The notes: a model not told the origin generated them from the letters alone. A stretch of 64,000 nt of DNA from Aquaspirillum sp. LM1 (GCF_002002905.1 NZ_CP019509.1:682001-746000), one strand, 5' to 3'. Positions 1-8,174 are shown, counted from the stretch's first letter. Program-made: numbers and translations.

Positions 1-5
1 CGGTC

Positions 6-1212
6 TAGCTGCCAGTCACGATGATATGAACAGATAATAGGCACAGCTGCTGCATACAGGACGGCACAACCCCGCTGAGGAAACCACCATGCCCACCATC
101 AAGTATCGTGTCACGTTGACAGATGACGAAGTCGAAATGCTGGAAGCCATACTGTGCAAGGGCAAGTGCGCAGCGCGCAAGCAAACGCGGGCCAGGATAC
201 TGCTGAAGGCGGCAGCGGGCTGTAAGGATACGGCGATCATGGAAGCCCTGGCCGTGTCCGCCACCATGATCCACCACACCCGGCAACGATGTGTCGAAGA
301 AGGCGTCGAAGCCGCGTTGAGCGATAGACCGCGTCCTGGAAAAGCACCGAAATTGACGGATAAGCAATGCGCCCATGTGATTGCCACCGCCTGTACCCCA
401 CCTCCCGCCGGACATGACCACTGGACCTTGCGTCTGTTGGCCGACAAGGTCGTACAACTGGGATACGCCGATTCGTTCAGTCACGAAACGGTGCGTCGGC
501 TTTTAAAAAAACACCTTAAAACCGTGGCAGGTGCAGGAGTGGTGTATTCCTGAGGTCGGCGCCGAATTTGTTGCGCCGATGGAAGATCTGCTTGATTTGT
601 ACGCAGAACCCTATGATCCGGCACGCCCGGTCATCTGCTTCGACGAAAGCCCGAAGCAACTGATTGGTGAGGTGCGTGAACCCATACCGCCACAACCCAG
701 CGCGCCCGCTCGTCAGGATACTGAATACAAGCGCAACGGCGTGCGCAATCTGATGATGATCTGCGAACCGAAGCGGGGCTGGCGGGATGTACTGATCATG
801 CAGCGCCGCACCAAGATCGACTTTGCTCACGCCATGCAGCACATCGTCGAATGCTACCCGGACGCGGAAGTGATTCGGGTTGTTCTGGACAACCTGAACA
901 CCCACAAAACAGCCTCTCTCTACGAAGCGTTTCAGCCAGAAGAAGCCCGCGCCATTGCCAGGAAGCTGGAGTTTCACTACACCCCCAAGCATGGCAGCTG
1001 GCTCAACATCGCTGAGCTTGAGCTGGCGGTGCTGTCTAACATGTGTTTGTCGCAACGTATCGCCGATGAAGAAATGCTGCGACGCGAGGTTGAGGCCAAT
1101 GTGCGTGAACGCAACGCCAACGCCATCCCCGTCAAGTGGAAGTTCTCCACTCAGGATGCCCGGCGTAAGCTTGCTCGTCTTTATCCTCGCGTTTCAACGT
1201 GACTGGCTACTA
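6..1212 (+). mobile_element. IS630-family insertion sequence
   Basis: The transposase reading frames are enclosed by matching ends. The left end reads CTAGCTGCCAGTCACG from base 5, and the right end, read on the opposite strand, gives CTAGTAGCCAGTCACG up to base 1213. IS630-family elements insert at TA, often within CTAG, and both ends here fall on CTAG. The right end abuts a second copy of the same end, which makes a perfect 24-bp palindrome at 1200-1223. Boundaries are exact to within a base or two because the duplicated TA can be assigned to either side. Confidence 0.8.
89..1202 (+). pseudogene. IS630-family transposase, split by a frame change near base 507
   Basis: Two overlapping frames together make a full-length DDE transposase. 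The first (89-553) has the N-terminal helix-turn-helix region with the family's LSDRPRPGKAPKLT stretch. The second continues from about 507 with EWCIPEVGAEFVAPMEDLL, the acidic ICFDES motif, VVLDNLNTHK and the HGSWLNIAELE block, which supply the DDE residues. The frames meet at TTTTAAAAAAAC (501-512). Frame 2 is open only from 507, so joining them needs a +1 (or -2) shift. Either a base was gained or lost in the A7 run, or the element uses slippage on the A run as some IS elements do. The sequence alone cannot decide, so it is listed as broken. Confidence 0.8.
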
Positions 1213-1223
1213 GTAGCCAGTCA
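1200..1223. repeat. 24-bp perfect palindrome at an IS-end junction
   Basis: TGACTGGCTACT is followed directly by its exact reverse complement. The palindrome is formed by two IS630-type terminal repeats lying back to back: the right end of the element at 6-1212 and the left end of the transposase-less element that follows. The shared CTAG is at 1210-1213. Confidence 0.85.
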
Positions 1224-1487
1224 CCATGATCTGAATCGACTGACAGGCGACTCGACCGCTTTCGGCATGAGTTTCACCTCAGGTGTCGTTCCCGCGAAGG
1301 CGGGAACCCAGACCGCGCCACAGCGGGCGCGGTGGGCATGGCGCAGGTAAGCGCTCGTGAGAACTCACCCCGCTGTGCGCTGTGGACACGCCTGGATTCC
1401 CGCCTGCGCGGGAATGACGCGGTGGGGCGCGGCGAGTGGTTCGTCGTGGAACGTGAGCCATCGTGTTTCAACGTGACTGGCTACTAG
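1211..1487. mobile_element. MITE-like element with IS630 ends
   Basis: This stretch of about 277 bp is bounded by CTAG (1210-1213 and 1484-1487) and by the same terminal repeats as the neighbouring IS630 element: TAGCCAGTCACCATGATC on the left and GTTTCAACGTGACTGGCTA on the right. It encodes no transposase. Its interior holds two inverted palindromic arms, GTTCCCGC..GCGGGAAC at 1288-1307 and ATTCCCGC..GCGGGAAT at 1396-1415. The layout matches the units of the 247-bp array at 15950. It looks like a non-autonomous element that could be mobilised in trans by the IS630 transposase. Confidence 0.65.
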
Positions 1488-1969
1488 GCTCAATGCTTGC
1501 GCCGTGCTGTTGGCCGAACGACTGAGCAACAAACCCACCGAAAACATCCCCGGAGTCTGTCACGGGCCGAAACACAAGCTGCTTATTGCCTGCTATCCAA
1601 TGCCAAAACCTCATGGCAAGCGCGCTACCGCAGACCTGGCAAGTCTATATCGCTGATCGCGAAGCAGATATCTTGGTTTTACTCATCAAAGCCCATGATC
1701 TTGGACACGCAGCCGACTACCTGATTCGCTGCCTGCCTGGCGGCGGCAAGCTCTGGACTCGGCTGGAACAGGTGCAGCCGTTGGGAAGCATGACCTTCTC
1801 GCTACCGGCAGGACGAGGGCGCAAAGCATGCACAGTCACTCAGCGACTGCGCGCAGAAAGCATTGAATTGAAGAGCGGCGAAAAGGAGATAGCGAGCCGG
1901 GGGCCAAGACGCTGTGGCTTGGACTACGTGACATTGCTGTGTGCGTTGAGGGATGCGCTTTGCTCGTGA
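1488..1969 (+). pseudogene. IS4-family (Tn5-like) transposase remnant
   Basis: Fragments of an IS4/Tn5-type transposase occur in shifting frames. LLAERLSNKPTENIPGVC comes first, then RAETQAAYCLLSNAKTSW in another frame, then VYIADREADILVLL and LIRCLPGG. These correspond to the N-terminal AERL...A-ET-AAYRFL-N region and the catalytic DREADI motif of the family. At least two frame changes separate the pieces. Recognisable similarity ends near 1890, so the C-terminal third with the catalytic Glu is missing. The 5' end is cut by the MITE-like element. It is a decayed copy with no expected activity. Confidence 0.6.
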
Positions 1970-2070
1970 GCTGTTGTGTACGATGTGTGTAATGAGATGA
2001 CCCAGGCTGCCTTATAATCCGGCAAAGTACAAAACATGGCGGACTCACGACCGCCTCAGGGAGATTGTCC

Positions 2071-3897
2071 ATGCGACTGAAAAGCGTTTCGATTGCGAAC
2101 TTCAGGTGCTACCAAGAGGAAATCACTGTCAGGTTCGACGATCTGACCACCTTCATTGGTAAGAACGACATTGGGAAATCATCGGTCCTTGAGGCGCTGG
2201 AGATCTTCTTCAACAACGAGACTATCAAGATCGAGTCGGGTGACGCAAACGTCTACAGCAACGACACGAAGGTGTCTATCACCTGCGAGTTCTCCGAACT
2301 GCCGCCAAGCTTGACACTCGATGCGGGTGCGGTGACGACGCTCGCGGCAGAGTATCTGCTGACAGCGATCGGCACCCTCAAGATCCGCAAGGTATTCGAC
2401 TGCAAGGGAGCCAAACCCACTGAGGAGGTCAGCCTGCTGGCGCACCACCCGACAGCGCCCGGTGTTGAAAATCTGCTCGATCTCAAAGAAAAGGATCTCC
2501 AGAACCTCGTCAAGAGGAAGGGGTTGGACGTCGCACTGAAGGGCAATCCCGGCATGCGGCAAGCACTATGGGCCAGCGAGCCCGACCTGCAGCTTACCGA
2601 GGTCACAATCCCTTTGAGCAAGGGTAAGGAAGACGGCAAAAAGATTTGGGACCAGTTGCAAGCCTACCTGCCGATGTTTGCCCTGTTCCAGAGCGACCGC
2701 AACAGCAAGGACTCCGACGGCGAAGTTCAGGCACCCATGATGGCTGCCGTGACCCAGGCTCTGGCCGAACTGCAGGCGGAGATTGAGGCGATCCAGGCCA
2801 AGGTGCGGCAGAAGGCCGAAGAAATCGCCAGCTTAACGCACGACGCTCTGAAGACCATCGACCCGAACCTCGCCAAAGAACTGACTCCGCAGTTCACCCC
2901 ACCCACACAGTCAAAGTGGAAGGGCCTCTTCTCGATCAATATGGAAACTGACGACGGCATTCCGCTAAATAAGCGCGGGAGTGGCATCCGTCGGTTGATC
3001 CTGGTCAGCTTCTTCAAAGCTGCCGCCGAACGGCGTCTCGCCAGCGGCGGCAAAGCACGAAGCATCATCTACGCGATCGAAGAACCCGAGACCGCTCAGC
3101 ACCCAAACAACCAGAAGATCCTGATCGAATCCTTCAAGACGCTAGCAGGGTATGACGGCTGCCAGGTCATCCTGACCACGCACAGCCCGGGGTTTGCGGC
3201 GGAATTGCCAACTGATAGCATCCGTTACGTCAGCCGCAACGAGGCGAAGAAGCCTTGCGTTGAGTCCGGCGTCGATGTTTTCGAGCATGTTGCCGCGGCA
3301 CTCGGCCTTATGGCGGACAGCCGGGTGAAAGTCCTCATCTGCGTTGAAGGGCCGACGGACATCGATGCACTGAAATGCCTAAGCCGTGCACTGCACATTG
3401 CGGATCCAAAGCTGCCCGATCTTTCGAGCGATCCTCGTTTCGCATTCGTGCCATCCGGTGGGTCAACCCTGCAGCACTGGGTTGCCGAGCGCTACCTTTC
3501 AGGCCTCGGCCGCAAGGAGGCGCACATTTACGACAGCGACGTTCCCAACTACGGTAAGGCGGTTGCCGACGTAAACGCCCGCCAAGACGGCTCATGGGCT
3601 ACTCAGACGTCGAAGCATGAAATCGAAAGCTACCTCCACCCTGCCGCCATCAAAGACGCGCTCGCGGTCGAAGTGGAAGTTGCCGATCACTTGAACACTG
3701 ACGGAAATGCCGTGCCGAAGGCGGTCGCAATGGCACTGCACGCGGAAAACCCCGGTGGTGAGCCCAAGAAAGACAGTACGGTCAAGAAGCTACTCGCGAG
3801 GAAGGCCTTCCCTTGCATGACAGCAGAAAGACTCGCCGAGCGAGACCCAAATGGCGAGGTCAAAGGCTGGATGGCACGCTTGTCGAAAATGCTCTAG
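2071..3897 (+). CDS. Stand-alone OLD-family ATPase with Toprim nuclease domain
   Basis: The protein has 608 residues. The N-terminal ATPase shows RLKSVSIANFRCY, Walker A GKNDIGKSS (residues 30-38) and the late ABC/SMC-type motif AIEEPETAQHP (Glu337/Glu338), split by a helical insert around 220-260. The C-terminal Toprim domain has VEGPTDIDAL (Glu426), the DSD pair at 488-490 and KHEIESYL. This is the layout of OLD nucleases, which nick or cut DNA and often act in phage defence. No UvrD-like helicase (GajB) follows, so it is not a Gabija pair, and no reverse transcriptase is present. The start is ATG 2071 with AGGGAGA seven bases upstream; a TTG at 2065 is in frame but less likely. The gene sits behind IS remnants and is probably acquired. 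Confidence 0.85.
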   Translation: MRLKSVSIANFRCYQEEITVRFDDLTTFIGKNDIGKSSVLEALEIFFNNETIKIESGDANVYSNDTKVSITCEFSELPPSLTLDAGAVTTLAAEYLLTAIGTLKIRKVFDCKGAKPTEEVSLLAHHPTAPGVENLLDLKEKDLQNLVKRKGLDVALKGNPGMRQALWASEPDLQLTEVTIPLSKGKEDGKKIWDQLQAYLPMFALFQSDRNSKDSDGEVQAPMMAAVTQALAELQAEIEAIQAKVRQKAEEIASLTHDALKTIDPNLAKELTPQFTPPTQSKWKGLFSINMETDDGIPLNKRGSGIRRLILVSFFKAAAERRLASGGKARSIIYAIEEPETAQHPNNQKILIESFKTLAGYDGCQVILTTHSPGFAAELPTDSIRYVSRNEAKKPCVESGVDVFEHVAAALGLMADSRVKVLICVEGPTDIDALKCLSRALHIADPKLPDLSSDPRFAFVPSGGSTLQHWVAERYLSGLGRKEAHIYDSDVPNYGKAVADVNARQDGSWATQTSKHEIESYLHPAAIKDALAVEVEVADHLNTDGNAVPKAVAMALHAENPGGEPKKDSTVKKLLARKAFPCMTAERLAERDPNGEVKGWMARLSKML

Positions 3898-4019
3898 TTT
3901 CGTCACTGCGCGTTCCCTCACGGCTGTGTCGTGCGATGGGCTTGGCAGCCCGCCCCAAAATCGTTCAGGAAAGCCATGGTGGAAAACATCCGTGGGCGCG
4001 GCGCGCCCGGCAGAAAAAT

Positions 4020-4044
4020 GCCCGCCCAGGCAAGCCGGGCGGGC
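4020..4044. terminator. GC-rich hairpin between OLD gene and acyl-CoA dehydrogenase
   Basis: GCCCGCCC pairs with GGGCGGGC across a loop of nine bases. It lies between two convergent genes (stops at 3897 and 4098) and could end transcription from either side. There is no T tract of note, so its strength is uncertain. Confidence 0.45.
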
Positions 4045-4097
4045 CCAACGGGTACTGAGGAGAGTAGCCCGGAAACACGGTCAATCCAGCCTGACGG

Positions 4098-5237
4098 TTA
4101 CAGCCCGTCGGCCAGCGCACGGCCAATCACCAGACGCTGGATGTCGCTGGTGCCTTCGTAAATCTGCGTCACCCGCACATCGCGGTAAATCCGCTCTAGT
4201 GGAAAATCCTTCAAATAGCCATAGCCACCCAGGGTTTGCAGCGCCGCCGAGCAGACTTTTTCGGCCATTTCCGAGGCAAACAGCTTGGCCATGGACGCTT
4301 CTTTCAGGCAGGGCAGGCCGGCATCTTTCAGGCAGGCGGCGTGCCAGACCAGCTGCCGGGCGGCTTCCAGCTGGGTGGCCATGTCGGCCAGGCGAAAACT
4401 CACTGCCTGATGGGTGATGATGGGCTGGCCAAAGCTTTCCCGCTCGCGGGCGTAGCGCAGCGCGCAGTCCAGCGCGGCACGGGCCATGCCCAGCGACTGG
4501 GCGGCAATGCCAATGCGTCCGGATTCCAGATTGGCCAGGGCAATCCGGTAGCCTTCGCCTTCTTCGCCCAGCCGGTGCGTGGCGGGAATCCGGCACTGGT
4601 CAAACACGATCTGGCAGGTGTCGCTGGCGGCCTGGCCGAGTTTGTCTTCCACCCGCGCCACCTGGTAGCCCGGTGTGGCGGTGGGCACGATGAATGCCGA
4701 CAGGCCTTTTTTGCCGGCCTTGGGCTGGGTCACGGCAATCACGATGGCAATGTCGGCATGCTGGCCGGAAGTGATGAACTGCTTGCTGCCGTTAAGCACA
4801 TAGTCGTCGCCGTCGCGCACCGCGCGGGTGCGCAGCGCGCTGGCGTCGGAGCCGGCCTGGGCTTCGGTCAGGCAAAAAGCGCCCAGCCACTGGCCGCTGG
4901 CCATGGGCTGCAGGAACTGCTGCTTTTGCCAGGCATTGCCAAAGCGCTCAATCGGGCCGCAACCTACCGAGTTGGTGACGGAAATAATGGTCGAGGTGGC
5001 TCCGTCGCCCGCCGCGATTTCTTCCAGCGCCACCGCCGCAGCCAGGCTGTCCAGCCCGGCACCGCCCCATTCCAGTGGCACGGTAATGCCAAATAGCCCC
5101 AGTTCGCCCAGCTTGTGCAGTGCCTGGGCGGGGAATTCATGCGCATCGGCCCAGCGTGCGGCGTGTGGTTTGAGTTCGCGCTCGGCAAAGTCGGCCAGGG
5201 TGTCGCGCAACAGTTGGTGTTCGGGGGACAGAATCAT
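4098..5237 (-). CDS. Acyl-CoA dehydrogenase, short/branched-chain type
   Basis: The protein is about 379 residues from ATG 5237 (MILSPEHQLLRDTLADF), the usual length for this flavoprotein family; an in-frame upstream ATG at 5258 has no ribosome site. It has the FAD-binding CLTEAQAGSDASALRTRA segment, the SKQFITSGQHAD loop and the C-terminal FGQPIITHQAVSFRLADM and QTLGGYGYLKDFPLERIYRD blocks. The catalytic Glu lies in YEGTSDIQRL. It oxidises acyl-CoA to trans-2-enoyl-CoA and passes electrons to ETF. It lies 96 bp behind the thiolase on the same strand under a LiuR-type operator, which suggests short-chain or branched acyl-CoA substrates. The exact chain specificity cannot be read from sequence. 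Confidence 0.88.
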   Translation of the reverse strand: MILSPEHQLLRDTLADFAERELKPHAARWADAHEFPAQALHKLGELGLFGITVPLEWGGAGLDSLAAAVALEEIAAGDGATSTIISVTNSVGCGPIERFGNAWQKQQFLQPMASGQWLGAFCLTEAQAGSDASALRTRAVRDGDDYVLNGSKQFITSGQHADIAIVIAVTQPKAGKKGLSAFIVPTATPGYQVARVEDKLGQAASDTCQIVFDQCRIPATHRLGEEGEGYRIALANLESGRIGIAAQSLGMARAALDCALRYARERESFGQPIITHQAVSFRLADMATQLEAARQLVWHAACLKDAGLPCLKEASMAKLFASEMAEKVCSAALQTLGGYGYLKDFPLERIYRDVRVTQIYEGTSDIQRLVIGRALADGL

Positions 5238-5333
5238 GCTTGGGCCATCCTCAGTCATAAATGCAGCAAATAAAAATCCAGCAAGTGGTGCTGTCGCATC
5301 AGACGCTGCGCCAGCACGTCGCACTTGGCTGGC

Positions 5334-6515
5334 TTACATCCGCTCAATCGCCAGCGCGGTGGCTTCACCGCCGCCAATGCACAGGCTGGCCACGCCACGG
5401 CGCAAGCCATAGTGCTGCAATGCCGCCAGCAGGGTGACCACGATGCGCGCGCCCGACGCGCCAATCGGGTGGCCCAGCGCGCAGGCGCCACCGTGGAGAT
5501 TGACTTTCTCTGCCGGCAGCTTGAGGTCGTGCATCGCCGCCAGGGTGACCACGGCAAATGCTTCATTGATTTCGTACAGGTCCACGCTGTCGGCGTGCCA
5601 GCCGATGCGACCCAGCAGTTTCTCGATGGCAACGGTGGGGGCGGTGGTAAACCAGGCCGGTGCCTGGGCGTGGCTGCTGTGGCCAACGATCCGCGCCAGC
5701 GGGGTCAGCCCGCGCCGTTCGGCTTCGCTGGCGCGCATCAGCACCAGCGCGGCGGCACCATCAGAAATCGAGCTGGCGTTGGCCGGGGTGACCGTGCCGT
5801 CTTTCTTGAAGGCCGGCTTGAGCTGGGGAATCTTGTCCAGATTGGCCTTCAGCGGCTGTTCGTCCTCGCTGACGGTTTCGCTGCCCTTGCGGCCCTGCAG
5901 TGTGACCGGGGCAATTTCGCTGACAAACCGGCCCGCGCGAATTGCCTCCTGGGCGCGGGTCAGCGAACGGATGGCAAATTCATCCTGCACTGCGCGGGTA
6001 AAGCCATAGTGCTCGGCGCACTGTTCGGCAAATACGCCCATCAGCGTGCCTTTCTGGTAGGCGTCTTCCAGGCCGTCCAGAAACATGTGGTCCTTGATTT
6101 CGCCGTGGCCCAGCCGGAAGCCGGCGCGCGCCTTGGCCAGCAGGTAGGGGGCGTTGCTCATGCTTTCCATCCCGCCGGCCAGCACTACCTGGCTGTTGCC
6201 AGACAGCAACAGATCGTGGCCCAGCATCAGCGCCTTCATGCCCGATCCGCACATCTTGTTGACGGTGGTGCTGGGCACCGATTGCGGCAGGCCGGCACCC
6301 AGCACGGCCTGGCGCGCCGGGGCCTGGCCCTGGCCGGCGGGCAGCACGCAGCCCATCAGCGCTTCGTCAATATCTTCGCCGGCCACGCCAGCGCGCTGCA
6401 CGGCAGCGGCAATCGCGGCGGCACCCAACTGGGCCGCCGTGAGGCTGGACAGGCTGCCTTGTAGCCCGCCCATCGGGGTGCGGGCCATTCCGACAATCAC
6501 AATGGGGTCTTGCAT
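5334..6515 (-). CDS. Acetyl-CoA C-acyltransferase (thiolase)
   Basis: The protein has 393 residues, starting MQDPIVIVGMARTPMGG at ATG 6515 with AGGAGA just upstream. The nucleophilic Cys is in VNKMCGSGMKAL. The C-terminal catalytic blocks are NLHGGACALGHPIGASGARI and the CIGGGEATAL loop with the second Cys. It cleaves 3-ketoacyl-CoA (or condenses two acetyl-CoA) as the last step of beta-oxidation. It is the first gene of the leftward pair with the acyl-CoA dehydrogenase, and the LiuR-type palindrome at 6587-6602 lies about 70 bp upstream of its start. Biosynthetic versus degradative use is not separable by sequence; the context favours degradation. Confidence 0.9.
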   Translation of the reverse strand: MQDPIVIVGMARTPMGGLQGSLSSLTAAQLGAAAIAAAVQRAGVAGEDIDEALMGCVLPAGQGQAPARQAVLGAGLPQSVPSTTVNKMCGSGMKALMLGHDLLLSGNSQVVLAGGMESMSNAPYLLAKARAGFRLGHGEIKDHMFLDGLEDAYQKGTLMGVFAEQCAEHYGFTRAVQDEFAIRSLTRAQEAIRAGRFVSEIAPVTLQGRKGSETVSEDEQPLKANLDKIPQLKPAFKKDGTVTPANASSISDGAAALVLMRASEAERRGLTPLARIVGHSSHAQAPAWFTTAPTVAIEKLLGRIGWHADSVDLYEINEAFAVVTLAAMHDLKLPAEKVNLHGGACALGHPIGASGARIVVTLLAALQHYGLRRGVASLCIGGGEATALAIERM

Positions 6516-6586
6516 GGGGGTTCTCCTGGGTGGTGGCCGGTGAATGCGGCGCGGTCTCGGTAGCATGTCAATGCGTAAAACTACCG

Positions 6587-6602
6587 TTTACGTTAACGTT
6601 AA
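6587..6602. promoter_or_regulatory. LiuR-type operator in front of thiolase/acyl-CoA dehydrogenase
   Basis: TTTACGTTAACGTTAA is a near-palindrome centred on GTTAAC. It lies between the liuR-like stop (6619) and the thiolase start (6515). It matches the ACGT-rich repeats at 7148 and 8154. Confidence 0.65.
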
Positions 6603-6618
6603 CCTGGCAAGAAAAAAC

Positions 6619-7023
6619 TCACTCGGGGATCCCCCCGGTGCGTTTTTCCAGCAAACGCTCGCACTGCACCCGCAAGGAGCCAATTTCCTTGAGCACGGCA
6701 TTGATGTCTTCCTGCTGCTGGCGCAGCTGGCTTTCGCGGCGCGACAGCAGCTTGATGAATTCGAACAGCTGGGATTCATCGTCGTTGGCAGTGTCGTACA
6801 GCTCGAACAGCTCGCGGATTTCCTGCAGGGTGAGCCCGATGCGCTTGCCGCGCAGGGTCAGCATCAGCCGCACCCGGTCACGCCGCGAGTAAATCCGGTG
6901 CTGGCCACGCCGCTCCGGCTCCAGCAGGCCCTGATCTTCGTAATGGCGGATGGCGCGCGCGGTGATGTCGAATTCACGCGCCAGCTCGCCGATGGTGAAG
7001 GTTCTGTCCTGGACTATGCTCAC
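6619..7023 (-). CDS. liuR: MerR-family transcriptional regulator, LiuR-like
   Basis: The protein has 134 residues. The MerR DNA-binding head is FTIGELAREFDITARAIRHY followed by EDQGLLEPERRGQHRIYSRR. A dimerisation coiled coil follows (about residues 78-125). There is no C-terminal metal-binding Cys cluster. The head, length and setting match LiuR, which represses branched-chain amino acid and acyl-CoA degradation genes in proteobacteria and binds ACGT-rich palindromes. Three such palindromes lie at its own upstream region and in front of the two neighbouring units. The effector is probably an acyl-CoA intermediate. The family call is firm; the LiuR identity is inferred from context and the operators. 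Confidence 0.78.
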   Translation of the reverse strand: MSIVQDRTFTIGELAREFDITARAIRHYEDQGLLEPERRGQHRIYSRRDRVRLMLTLRGKRIGLTLQEIRELFELYDTANDDESQLFEFIKLLSRRESQLRQQQEDINAVLKEIGSLRVQCERLLEKRTGGIPE

Positions 7024-7079
7024 AATGCTGCAACTCGTTTGGTGTCGGGTAAGCGGCTGATTTTACCGCGTTTCACCCT

Positions 7080-7116
7080 GCGCCGGCCACCCTTGCTGAA
7101 TCAGGGTGGCCGGCGC
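7080..7116. repeat. 14-bp-stem hairpin upstream of liuR
   Basis: GCGCCGGCCACCCT pairs perfectly with AGGGTGGCCGGCGC across nine bases. It lies between the divergent liuR and 3-hydroxyacyl-CoA dehydrogenase genes, on the liuR leader side of the operator at 7148. It is too strong to be chance, but no T tract follows. Confidence 0.6.
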
Positions 7117-7147
7117 AGGCTGGCCGGATGTCAGTGGTCAGAAAATG

Positions 7148-7168
7148 TTGACGTTTACGTAAACGTGA
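7148..7168. promoter_or_regulatory. LiuR-type operator in the divergent liuR / dehydrogenase promoter
   Basis: The core GACGTTTACGTAAACGTG is a perfect TTTACGTAAA palindrome with an ACGT on each flank. It is placed where it could control liuR itself and the gene starting at 7213. Confidence 0.7.
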
Positions 7169-7212
7169 TAGTAGTTTAGCCATACCCGCACAATCAACGC
7201 AAGGAGGAACAG

Positions 7213-8067
7213 ATGGACATTCAGAAAATTGGGGTGGTGGGCGGCGGTCAGATGGGCAGCGGCATTGCCCAGGTGTGCGCCCAGGCCGGTTACTCGGTGG
7301 TGTTGGTGGATGTCAGCGCCAATGCCTTGTCGCGCGCGCACGACACCATCAGCCGCAGCCTGGCGCGGCTGGTGAAAAAGGCGGCGCTGGACAGCCTGCA
7401 GGCCGATGCGGCGCTGGAACGGATCAGCAGTCACACCGAACTGGGCGCGCTGGCCGATTGCCAGCTGGTGATTGAAGCTGCGACGGAAAACTGGGCAATC
7501 AAGGCCGAGCTGTTTGGCAAGATTGCCGAAGTGGTCAGCGCAGAAACCATTTTGGCATCAAATACTTCATCCATTTCGCTGACCCGGCTGGCCGCCACGG
7601 TGGCGCAGCCGCAGCGGGTGATTGGCATGCACTTCATGAACCCGGTGCCGGTGATGCCGCTGGTGGAAATCATCCGTGCCCGCCAGACCGACGACGCCAC
7701 CTTTGCCACCATTCGCGCGCTGACCGGCCCGCTGGGCAAAACCCCGGTCAGCGTCAATGACGCTCCGGGTTTTGTTTCCAACCGAGTGCTGATGCCGATG
7801 ATCAACGAGGCGATTTTCTGCCTGCACGAGGGCATTGCCAGCACCGAGGACATCGACGCGGTGATGAAGCTGGGGATGAACCACCCGATTGGCCCGCTGG
7901 CGCTGGCCGACCTGATTGGCCTGGATACCTGCCTGGCGATCATGGACGTGCTCTATCACGAGCTGCGCGACAGTAAGTACCGTGCCTGCCCGCTGCTGGT
8001 GCAGATGGTGGATGCTGGCCAGCTGGGCCGCAAGGCCACTAGGGGTTTTTACGGTTATGAATCATAA
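7213..8067 (+). CDS. 3-hydroxybutyryl-CoA dehydrogenase
   Basis: The protein has 284 residues, the standard length of the single-function enzyme (PaaH/Hbd). The NAD fold starts GVVGGGQMGSGIAQVCAQAG. The catalytic His is in GMHFMNPVPVMPLVEIIR with its partner Glu. The substrate region is NDAPGFVSNRVLMPMINEA and the C-terminal domain ends GRKATRGFYGY. It oxidises (S)-3-hydroxyacyl-CoA to 3-ketoacyl-CoA, which the divergent thiolase can cleave. A strong AAGGAGG precedes ATG 7213. The LiuR-type operator at 7148-7168 lies 45 bp upstream, which puts it in the same regulon as the thiolase and acyl-CoA dehydrogenase. Confidence 0.9.
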   Translation: MDIQKIGVVGGGQMGSGIAQVCAQAGYSVVLVDVSANALSRAHDTISRSLARLVKKAALDSLQADAALERISSHTELGALADCQLVIEAATENWAIKAELFGKIAEVVSAETILASNTSSISLTRLAATVAQPQRVIGMHFMNPVPVMPLVEIIRARQTDDATFATIRALTGPLGKTPVSVNDAPGFVSNRVLMPMINEAIFCLHEGIASTEDIDAVMKLGMNHPIGPLALADLIGLDTCLAIMDVLYHELRDSKYRACPLLVQMVDAGQLGRKATRGFYGYES

Positions 8068-8153
8068 GCTTGAACTTGTCATGCACTGTTGCAGTGCAAC
8101 ATCGAATTTTCTTGCATGACATTGACCGCTTCGGCTAGTCTAGTTTGCACAAG

Positions 8154-8174
8154 TTGACGTTAACGTCAACGTAA
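8154..8174. promoter_or_regulatory. LiuR-type operator in front of the acyl-CoA synthetase/ABC operon
   Basis: TTGACGTTAACGTCAA is a perfect palindrome followed by a further ACGT. It lies about 200 bp upstream of the acyl-CoA synthetase start and 87 bp after the dehydrogenase stop. Confidence 0.7.

Noticed and set aside
2071-3897. Gabija system
   Set aside because: No GajB-type helicase gene follows or precedes the OLD nuclease. The next gene is an acyl-CoA dehydrogenase on the other strand.
3813-4417. Plus-strand frames after the OLD gene
   Set aside because: They run through the OLD 3' end, a hairpin and the antisense of the acyl-CoA dehydrogenase. Composition is that of a shadow frame.
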